A stretch of 64,000 nucleotides of DNA, taken from positions 682,001 to 746,000 of the forward strand of contig JAOAPN010000014.1 in NCBI GenBank assembly GCA_025462885.1. The letters are read 5' to 3'. Made by a program: the position numbers and the translations under genes. Position 1 is the stretch's first letter, and every line of letters begins with the position of its first letter. Positions 9,214 through 15,835 of the stretch are shown here, one piece after another. Source of the DNA: Acidobacteriaceae bacterium. Lineage in GTDB: Bacteria; Acidobacteriota; Terriglobia; Terriglobales; Acidobacteriaceae. The notes beneath the pieces were generated by a model. It searched no databases and was not told the origin of the DNA. It was given only the letters and a program-made list of their open reading frames with translations.

Positions 9214-10026
9214 TCAAGTTGATCTGCCGTAGATAGCTGGACGCTCCCATATGAGCGATTTACTGCTTGCGATTTTGATTTGGCCGGCGTCTTCCGCCCT
9301 CCTGATGTCGGATGCGATAGCTCTGGCCGTTATCTCCGAATCAAGAGTGACGCCCCATATCCCTACCCATGCATTGCGGCCCGCATCCTTGGCGGCGTAA
9401 AGGGCGAGATCGGCCAGATGCAATGCATCACGCCACCCTCGGTCTTTACCACCGGGAAAGAGCGGATACAGCACAAACCCAATTGAAATCGTGATCGAGA
9501 GCTCGGTACCGTCAGAAATCGTGAAAGCCCGTCTTTCTACGAGAGATCGAAGTCTCTCAACCATTGCAGTCGCATCCTGAACGCTAGCGGGCCAGGTACT
9601 GATGAAGAATTCTTCCCCTCCCCATCGCGCAAGAAGATCCTCTGTTCGACAAGCATCCTGCAGGAGTTTTGCGAGCTGCGATAAGACCTCATCTCCTGCC
9701 CGGTGTCCATATAGGTCGTTGATTCTCTTAAAATGATCGGTGTCGATTAGGAGAAGCGCCATCTGTCTGTCAGTTTGCCGTGCGTCTTCGTTCTGATACT
9801 TAGCAAGCTGTTTCTTGATCTCGCGACGGTTGAGAAGGCCCGTCAATGGATCGGTCGTGCTCAGAGCCTGGAGTGTGCGGCGGACATGGCGATGATAAAA
9901 GTAGAAGGCGCATCCTAAGGCGAGGGCTGCCGAGAGAACGCCAAACAAGCCATTCTGTACCAGGTTGCCTCGCTTGATTTCGAGCGAGCGGATTTCAAGT
10001 TGATTCTGTAGCTGACGAATTCTCAT
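9214..10026 (-). CDS. GGDEF diguanylate cyclase domain (3' half of a broken gene)
   Basis: The cyclase half of a membrane signalling protein that makes cyclic di-GMP. It starts with a coiled coil (QLQNQLEIRSLEIKRG), a single membrane helix (about 27-48, FGVLSAALALGCAFYFYH) and a complete GGDEF domain. The active-site motif is GGEEF, and an RTED inhibitory I-site lies five residues before it. The ATG at 10024-10026 could start translation, but no ribosome site precedes it. More likely this was the C-terminal half of the TPR protein read in the next frame: the TPR frame ends in EYEN and this frame continues with RQLQNQ at the same place. One extra base near 10019-10021 explains the split. Confidence 0.8.
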   Translation of the reverse strand: MRIRQLQNQLEIRSLEIKRGNLVQNGLFGVLSAALALGCAFYFYHRHVRRTLQALSTTDPLTGLLNRREIKKQLAKYQNEDARQTDRQMALLLIDTDHFKRINDLYGHRAGDEVLSQLAKLLQDACRTEDLLARWGGEEFFISTWPASVQDATAMVERLRSLVERRAFTISDGTELSITISIGFVLYPLFPGGKDRGWRDALHLADLALYAAKDAGRNAWVGIWGVTLDSEITARAIASDIRRAEDAGQIKIASSKSLIWERPAIYGRST

Positions 10027-11125
10027 ATTCGTCAACTTGATTGTGCAATTTGGCTTCCAGGGTAGGGATGTCCCGGTAGTTTCGTTGCTTAAGGTCCCCA
10101 AGTTCGAGTTCGCGCAGGCTTTCGGAGAATTCCAACGCTTTGCGCGGAAAATTCATCGCCAAATAGATTCGAACTAGACGATGCATTGCTTCGATGCGTC
10201 CCTTTGGAAAGGGACCGTGCTCGGTCAACCTCAGCACTCGCTGGGCAGATAGTAATGCTTCTTGGTTATTTCCTTTTGATAGCTGAAGGTCGGCAAACGT
10301 AAGAAGCGCTCTTGCCTCTCCTTCCACATCCGCCAATCGTCGCAATTCTGGAATCGCATTATGTAACAGTCCGAGCGCCTGTGATAGTTCACCCTTGGCA
10401 AGGAGAATAACGGCGCGTTGGGATTCCGCCCGGTACCGTACCCCTTCGAGACTCGGATCGTTTAGTGACAAATCAATGACATGCGTGAAAATGGAATCGG
10501 CTTCGACATACTTCTTCAACTGAACAAGATTGAATCCGTAGTTGAAGTACATGTAGACATCATCGCGGTGCAACGGCTTGGCTAGCTGAATTGCTTGGCG
10601 AAAGTACGCATCTGCTGTGGCTGGCTCATTGAGAGTTTCACTATAGAGCGAAGCCAGATTCATCAGAGCTGCGACTTGAGCCATTGGAATATTATGCTGC
10701 TTGGCCGAGGTGCTGGCTGCCTCGAACAATTCGATCGCACGAGAGGAATCGCCCAGAGCTGTAAACACGCCTCCAGCGTTCGACAGAATGTTAGCCCGAA
10801 ATGCCTCTGGTAGGGGGGATGAATTTAGGATGCGAAGCGCACGTTCCTCATCTGCGCTTGCGGCTTCTACTTTGCCTACGATCACCTCAGCATGAGCCAT
10901 GCAATCGAGGGCAGGAATCTGTGCTTCTGGAGGAGCGTCCTTTCTACTTAAGACTGCTTGCGCGATGGACATCCCTTTTGAAGGGGAGGACATCGACACG
11001 GAGAGGCACTGCCCAATCGGGGAAGCAGTTGGAGAGGCCTCCATTTTGTTTTCCGGGTTCTGTCCAGAAGCTATGGCGAACAGCGACAATGTGGCAAGTG
11101 TGGCCAATAAGCCTAATCCGTTCAT
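9995..11125 (-). CDS. Secreted TPR-repeat sensor half of a TPR-GGDEF protein
   Basis: An extracytoplasmic tetratricopeptide-repeat domain. The start ATG (11123-11125) follows a CTGGAG ribosome site and gives a signal peptide (GLGLLATLATLSLFAIASGQ). Five to seven TPR-like helical pairs run from about residue 70 to 340, such as ANILSNAGGVFTALGDSS and MNLASLYSETLNEP. The reading frame stays open upstream to 11437, but residues there come from a transposase, not from this family. TPR-TM-GGDEF is a well-known architecture in which the periplasmic TPR domain probably senses a ligand for the cyclase. A one-base frameshift near 10020 ends this frame just before the membrane helix, so as read the sensor is uncoupled from its output. 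Confidence 0.75.
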   Translation of the reverse strand: MNGLGLLATLATLSLFAIASGQNPENKMEASPTASPIGQCLSVSMSSPSKGMSIAQAVLSRKDAPPEAQIPALDCMAHAEVIVGKVEAASADEERALRILNSSPLPEAFRANILSNAGGVFTALGDSSRAIELFEAASTSAKQHNIPMAQVAALMNLASLYSETLNEPATADAYFRQAIQLAKPLHRDDVYMYFNYGFNLVQLKKYVEADSIFTHVIDLSLNDPSLEGVRYRAESQRAVILLAKGELSQALGLLHNAIPELRRLADVEGEARALLTFADLQLSKGNNQEALLSAQRVLRLTEHGPFPKGRIEAMHRLVRIYLAMNFPRKALEFSESLRELELGDLKQRNYRDIPTLEAKLHNQVDEYENSSATEST

Positions 11126-11145
11126 TGATGGAGAACTCCAGGAAC

Positions 11146-11490
11146 TGTTAGGTAGCGGCGGACGTTCGAGTGCGAGTCCCTCGATGGCCTGGATCAGCTG
11201 TGCTGAGGCGAGTCTTCGTTCTCCCTGATCGGTACTGCTCTTGCGAGCCAACGCGGCGAGTCTGCTCTTACGGTATCCACTCGCCCACCTAACGGCTGTT
11301 CGATAGGGGATTGAAGCTTCGGATGCAACGACACGCAGCGGTCTGCGCCCTTCCAAATGTGGGCGCAATATCTCGAAACGCCACTGCGCAACATCGCGAG
11401 ACGCTTGCGGGATTGCGAAGAGCTCATCCACATGCATGAGTGTGCCGCATAATTAGAACGGAAGTTGGCCAAATAATTAGCAAAATGACA
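11146..11490 (-). mobile_element. Transposon left end with N-terminus of a Mu-type transposase
   Basis: From 11490 downward on the minus strand the sequence starts TGTCATTTTGCTAATTA and carries TAATTA-containing repeats, as expected of a transposon terminus. An ATG at 11435-11437 opens about 95 codons resembling the helix-turn-helix N-terminus of Mu/IS481-like DDE transposases: WRFEILRPHLEG, PYRTAVRWASGYR, GLALERPP. At about 11146 the transposase sequence stops and runs, in frame, into the leader of the TPR-GGDEF gene, whose own ATG is at 11123. The catalytic domain and the right end are missing. The family name comes from recall of the N-terminal pattern. Confidence 0.6.
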
Positions 11491-11529
11491 CTTAAGTAGA
11501 CGCCTGACGACTCCCAATTTGTCCAATTC

Positions 11530-11687
11530 CGTGGCTCCAACCCCTGCCTAGCGGTCGCGATGATCCTAACGCCCCGCCCAGTCTCTACACTGCCATTCAG
11601 GAGCAACTCGGCCTGAAGATCGAGTCGATCAAAGCCCCCGATGACGTTATAGTCATCGACTATGTAGAAAGACCTTCGCCGAATTAG
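11530..11687 (+). pseudogene. TIGR03435-family C-terminal relic
   Basis: Plus-strand translation ending at TAG 11685-11687 reads PPSLYTAIQEQLGLKIES, then KAPDDVIVIDYVERPSPN. This is the typical C-terminus of the TIGR03435 family, proteins of unknown function abundant in Solibacter and other acidobacteria. Roughly the last 50 residues remain; the rest has been lost, probably with the insertion of the transposon end directly upstream (11490). Bases 11688-11937 downstream hold nothing I can recognise. Confidence 0.6.
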
Positions 11688-11937
11688 GTTCTTTACAAAT
11701 TTCGAGAGCACGGATTGAAGGGTGACCCTGCTGTAGCTGACTTCTGCAAGTGCTCAATAGCTTGATTCTAGCGGTGGCCTACAGCTCCTAGGCCGTGGGT
11801 AGGAATGCTGATCCCTCCTCCAAACGCTCCTTCGCAAAGCCGTCAGACTTGATTCCGCTGCGAGAAGGAACGGAATGACATCGGGTCGGTCGCTCCATGG
11901 AGCCGGTCCGCTGCATCAGACTGGATTCGAGGAGCAT

Positions 11938-13383
11938 CTATAAATGAAAAAGAGTCTTCAGCTTCGATGTCCCTACGGAGCGTTCGTCCAATCCGGTTTC
12001 AAGCACCGGGAACGAAACTGAAAAGGTACTCCCGCTCCACTCACCGGAGCGAACCTCAATCGATGCTGTGTGCGTGTGAGCGATCCATTTCGCTATTGCG
12101 AGGCCAAGTCCGCTGCCCCCTTCGTCACGATTGCGGGAGGCGTCGGAGCGGTAGAAGCGGTCAAAAATTTTTGGCAGATCTTCAGCAGCGATGCCCATGC
12201 CGTTGTCACTAACTTCCAGCTTCAGGCCTTCTTCCGACCTGAGAACTGAAACTTTGATGCGTCCGTGTTCGGGGGTGTATTTGATCGCATTCTCGATGAG
12301 AATCACGCTCAGTCTTCGCACGAGTGCTGGATCGCCCAGGATCCATGCGTCGGATGCGAGTTGCGCCTCCAAGGTTTGCGATTTGAGCCAAGCACGAGGA
12401 CGAAGGTGCTCTGCCACTTCCCAAATTATTGATGAGAGGGAGATAGCCGCCAGTTCAACGTTCTGTTGGGATGCATCGATCCGCGCCAAGGCAAGAAGGT
12501 CATCAAGAAAGCTTGTCGTTGACTCACATTCATGTACGACCGTCTTCAGCGCCTCCTGATAGTCCTCGCTTGATCTCTCACGCCGGAGTGACAATTGTGC
12601 GGTGGATAGCATAACGGTAATGGTCGTCCTGAGATCGTGTGAGATGTCACTGGTAAACTGCGTCAGGTGTGCCACTGCAGACTCCAGCCTCGCGAGTACC
12701 TGGTTCCATGTTTCAGCGAGTCTTTGAATCTCGTCGCCGGTCTGGGGAACGGGAAGACGACGCGTGAGATCGTGAATGCTGATGCTGTGGGCGGCCAGGG
12801 TCATACGGTCTACCGGAACCAACGCACGATGACCCAGGACAAGCCCGCCGACGATCGAGGCGGTCAGCATCAAAGGCAGGAAGATCATGTAGGAGTTGCG
12901 GACGGTTCGCAGAATATCGTAATGTTCGTCGATGACGCCTGCCATCGTGAGCATAACCTCCTGTCCGTTGATGACGACATCATGTTGCAGGACTCGCAGG
13001 TTGTGTCCGCCTAATGTCGTTACCTGGAAGCAAGGAATTTGACACGGCGAAGCGGGCCATGCGACGCGAAGGCCGACGTTCAACTCAGGGTAGATCTTTA
13101 CGCCCGCCGGTGTGTAGACCTGTAAAAGATCGCTATCGGGACTGGCAAGGCCGAATCGGCGTAGCGATTCGCTAAGCGGCGTAGCTACTTTTACGTGAGG
13201 TTCTTCACGGACATAGCGCAGAAGACGGTTCTCGCGCTTCTGCATCGTCTGCTCTCTGGAACTTGCGAGTGCATGGCGCAGATATAGGTACGAAAAGACT
13301 CCAAGCGCGCTCATGCAGATCATGGTTAACGCAACATACCAGGCGCAGAGCTGGACCCGAAGGGAACGAGGATAGAGTCTCAT
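11938..13383 (-). CDS. Membrane sensor histidine kinase
   Basis: The sensor of an OmpR-type two-component pair, 481 residues. I place the start at the ATG 13381-13383 because it overlaps the regulator's stop (ATGA), the usual sign of translational coupling. Order of domains: TM1 (about 12-35), periplasmic sensor (36-160), TM2 (about 166-188), HAMP (190-240), HisKA with H in DISHDLRTTITVMLS, then HATPase_c with N box (ENAIKYTP), G1 (DNGMGIA), F box (FDRFYR) and G2 (GGSGLGLAI). The usual Pro after HxLRT is replaced by Thr. It probably senses an envelope or metal/phosphate signal, but the stimulus cannot be read. The pair is divergent from the TonB/phosphoesterase operon. Confidence 0.92.
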   Translation of the reverse strand: MRLYPRSLRVQLCAWYVALTMICMSALGVFSYLYLRHALASSREQTMQKRENRLLRYVREEPHVKVATPLSESLRRFGLASPDSDLLQVYTPAGVKIYPELNVGLRVAWPASPCQIPCFQVTTLGGHNLRVLQHDVVINGQEVMLTMAGVIDEHYDILRTVRNSYMIFLPLMLTASIVGGLVLGHRALVPVDRMTLAAHSISIHDLTRRLPVPQTGDEIQRLAETWNQVLARLESAVAHLTQFTSDISHDLRTTITVMLSTAQLSLRRERSSEDYQEALKTVVHECESTTSFLDDLLALARIDASQQNVELAAISLSSIIWEVAEHLRPRAWLKSQTLEAQLASDAWILGDPALVRRLSVILIENAIKYTPEHGRIKVSVLRSEEGLKLEVSDNGMGIAAEDLPKIFDRFYRSDASRNRDEGGSGLGLAIAKWIAHTHTASIEVRSGEWSGSTFSVSFPVLETGLDERSVGTSKLKTLFHL

Positions 13384-14054
13384 TGCGGCTCCATCAGAAG
13401 ATAACCGAGGGAGCGGACGGTACGGATGCAACTCGTTGCACCCTCGCCGCTGATCTTGGAGCGGAGGCTGTAGATGTAAAAATCAATGCTGTTGTCACTG
13501 ACGTCCGCGTCATATCCCCATCCTGCCTCGATCAATTGACTCCGTGTGACTACCTGACCGGCCCGGCGCATGAGTAATTCGAGGAGCACAAATTCTTTTT
13601 TTGTAAGTCCAATTTCTCGCAAGTCGTGTCGAACAATTCTCTGACTTCTATCCATTACAAGTCGTCCGACTTTCAATTCATTCGTCGTGCCTGTATGTCC
13701 ACGGCGGCCCACCGCGCGAACGCGCGCCAACAAAACCTCGAGCTGAAACGGCTTGGTCAAGTAGTCGTCCGCGCCTAAATCCAGTCCTCGAACGACGTCT
13801 GGCATAGAATCGCGGGCTGTCAGCATCAGGATTGGAACGGCACATTTATGAGCGCGAACCTGTTTGAGAACTGACATCCCGTCCAGGCCGGGTAGCATGA
13901 TGTCCAGCACCACGACGTCGAAGTGCTCGCTCTTAATCAATTCGGCCCCTTCGTCGCCCCGGTGCGCTAGAAAGACGCTATGGCCATCTTCGGCGAGACC
14001 TTGTTTCAGCACATGCGCGATTCTCTTATCGTCTTCGACCACCAGAACATTCAT
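13380..14054 (-). CDS. OmpR/PhoB-family response regulator
   Basis: DNA-binding partner of the adjacent kinase, 224 residues from the ATG at 14052-14054 (MNVLVVEDD). The receiver has the acidic pair ED, the phospho-acceptor Asp in VVLDIMLPG, the Thr in LTARD and the Lys in LTKPF. The C-terminal winged helix ends with IDFYIYSLRSKI and TVRSLGYLL, as in OmpR/PhoB proteins. An upstream in-frame start would add 23 residues before the receiver strand with no homology, so I reject it. The start has no strong Shine-Dalgarno. It lies 141 bases from the divergent YncE-like gene, so it may control that operon; this is inferred from position only. Confidence 0.92.
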   Translation of the reverse strand: MNVLVVEDDKRIAHVLKQGLAEDGHSVFLAHRGDEGAELIKSEHFDVVVLDIMLPGLDGMSVLKQVRAHKCAVPILMLTARDSMPDVVRGLDLGADDYLTKPFQLEVLLARVRAVGRRGHTGTTNELKVGRLVMDRSQRIVRHDLREIGLTKKEFVLLELLMRRAGQVVTRSQLIEAGWGYDADVSDNSIDFYIYSLRSKISGEGATSCIRTVRSLGYLLMEPQ

Positions 14055-14195
14055 AACTGCGATTGAAACAGGCTCGGTGTGAAGGTTTAGCAGATAGATC
14101 GTGAATACTTCGTTACAGCGCACTTCTCCTCAGAATTCTCTAAGGAATACCCGCTTCAATCAGATCCATATCTACAGCAGGTCTGAGAGGAAGCA

Positions 14196-15257
14196 ATGTC
14201 TATTACAAGTCTTGTTCGACATTACGTTGCGTTTGCGGCTTTAGCGAGTTCTTTCGTCTGTTCGCCACATATCGCGCATACGCAGCAGTTCAGTGCGCCG
14301 GTTACTTTGATTCATTCCATCAGTGTTCCAGGTATTGAGGGAGACTTCGACTTTCTTGCAGTCGATGTGAAACGCAACCATCTCTTCGTCGCCGCAGAAG
14401 AGCATCACTCGATTGAGGTATTCGAAGCGAGTACGGGAAAGCACCTGCAGAGCGTGCCGGGTGTCAAAACACCGCACACCCTGGCGTATGTTGCCGACAA
14501 AGATGAGCTCTTCGTTGCGGATGGTGGAGATTCATCCTGCATTGTTCTCTCCGGCTCCGACTTCCATCAGATCGATCGCATCCCTCTTATCGATGGCTCA
14601 GTGACTGGCAAAACGGATTCCCCGGACGTGGGCTACTACGACGTGAAGCGGCGGATTCTCTTCCTGGGCAATGGAGGCAAGTCAGCCAATCTGTCTTACT
14701 CGGAGATTGCTGAGATATCTGTCGATACACATAAGATCGTTGGTCGCATCCGCGTGGAAGCGAACAACGTCGAGGCTATGGCAGTAGACGAAGACCATGA
14801 CCGCATGTATGTAAATCTGCGCGATCAAAAGAAGATCGGCGTGATCGACCTGAAGATGATGAAGGTGATCGACACCTGGACGACGCCGGATCTGAACTTG
14901 AACACTGCACTGACGTATGACGCTGCGAACCAGCGGGTGTTCGTGGTGGGCCGCAAGCCCGGCATCTTCTATGCGTTTGATTCGACTACGGGTAAGGTCG
15001 TCGAGCAAAATCCCGGCGTAAACATTGCCGATGGGATGATCTGGGATCCGCAGATGAAACGAATCTATATTGCGGGGTCGCAGGGGCTCTCGATCTTCCA
15101 CCAGGACAACAAGGATCACTACACCAAGTTGACCGACCTGCCGACCAACGGGGGCAAGACTGGTCTCTACATTCCTGAATTGAAACAGCTGTACATCATG
15201 CACCCCAAGACTTCTATCGATGATGCGGGGCTTTTGATTTACCGCGTCAATCCTTAG
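14196..15257 (+). CDS. Secreted YncE-like beta-propeller protein
   Basis: A 353-residue exported protein with a signal peptide (about 1-29) and repeated beta-propeller blades of the YVTN/YncE type. Recurring motifs are LFVAAEEHHSIEVFEASTGK, ELFVADGG, RMYVNLRDQKKIGVIDLK and RVFVVGRKPGIFYAFDSTTG. No enzymatic residues are apparent; such propellers usually bind ligands or partner proteins in the periplasm or at the surface. The AGAGGAAGC ribosome site is well placed before the ATG. It is the first gene of a probable operon (gaps of 45, 26, 78 and 44 bases) with a small secreted protein, a TonB receptor and two phosphoesterases. Confidence 0.85.
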   Translation: MSITSLVRHYVAFAALASSFVCSPHIAHTQQFSAPVTLIHSISVPGIEGDFDFLAVDVKRNHLFVAAEEHHSIEVFEASTGKHLQSVPGVKTPHTLAYVADKDELFVADGGDSSCIVLSGSDFHQIDRIPLIDGSVTGKTDSPDVGYYDVKRRILFLGNGGKSANLSYSEIAEISVDTHKIVGRIRVEANNVEAMAVDEDHDRMYVNLRDQKKIGVIDLKMMKVIDTWTTPDLNLNTALTYDAANQRVFVVGRKPGIFYAFDSTTGKVVEQNPGVNIADGMIWDPQMKRIYIAGSQGLSIFHQDNKDHYTKLTDLPTNGGKTGLYIPELKQLYIMHPKTSIDDAGLLIYRVNP

Positions 15258-15302
15258 CCGAACCGTAGTCCATTTCATTCATTTCAAACATAGGAGATAC
15301 CC

Positions 15303-15809
15303 ATGTCGATTTTTTTACGCCTCATGCAGATTTTTGCTTTCAGCGCTTCTTTGGTTGCGAGCTTCTCTCCCTCTTTCGGACAGACGGCTATGCCCGCCAA
15401 CTATATCCATGTCGATGCGGCTACGGCTCAGCGCATCGTGGTTGCTGAAAAGACGTTGCATCCAGAAATCGTCAAGCTTGGCCTGCACGCTACTCCGCCT
15501 GCCGCCAAAGACAACGTGATCATTGCGAACGATATTCCGAGCAAGATCGGTAAGAAGTCTTCGGAGGCCGATATGCAGAAGCTGGCAGCAGGGAAGGCTG
15601 TTGCGGTTCGTGTAGAGAAAGACTCGATCTACGATCTGCTGCTGCCTATTACGGATGCGCATGGCGGCGATCTGGATGGCGGCTTCCTGGTGATGGAAGT
15701 CCCCTTCACCAAGGCTGCGAATGAAGAAGATGCTTTGAAGATTGGTGTCGCGATTCGTGACGAACTGCAAAGCAAGATTGCAAGCAAGTCCGCTCTTTAT
15801 CAACGCTAG
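15303..15809 (+). CDS. Small secreted protein of unknown function
   Basis: A 168-residue protein with a signal peptide (about 1-26, ending FSPSFGQ). The body looks alpha/beta: HVDAATAQRIVVAEKTLHPEI, a block around DNVIIANDIPSKIGKKSSEAD, then VRVEKDSIYDLLLPITDAHG and GGFLVMEVPF. I do not recognise a Pfam family with confidence; the pattern of a strand-rich core followed by DxxGxxxGxL is reminiscent of PAS/PDC-like ligand-binding folds. It sits between the propeller gene and the TonB receptor, 26 bases before the latter, in the same operon, so a periplasmic ligand-binding role is possible. Confidence 0.7.
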   Translation: MSIFLRLMQIFAFSASLVASFSPSFGQTAMPANYIHVDAATAQRIVVAEKTLHPEIVKLGLHATPPAAKDNVIIANDIPSKIGKKSSEADMQKLAAGKAVAVRVEKDSIYDLLLPITDAHGGDLDGGFLVMEVPFTKAANEEDALKIGVAIRDELQSKIASKSALYQR

Positions 15810-15835
15810 TTCACTCGCACCGTAAGGATACGACC

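Noticed and set aside
9995..10101. GGDEF frame extended upstream to 10101
   Set aside because: The extra residues are a shadow of the TPR coding frame; real similarity begins at the coiled coil near 10020.
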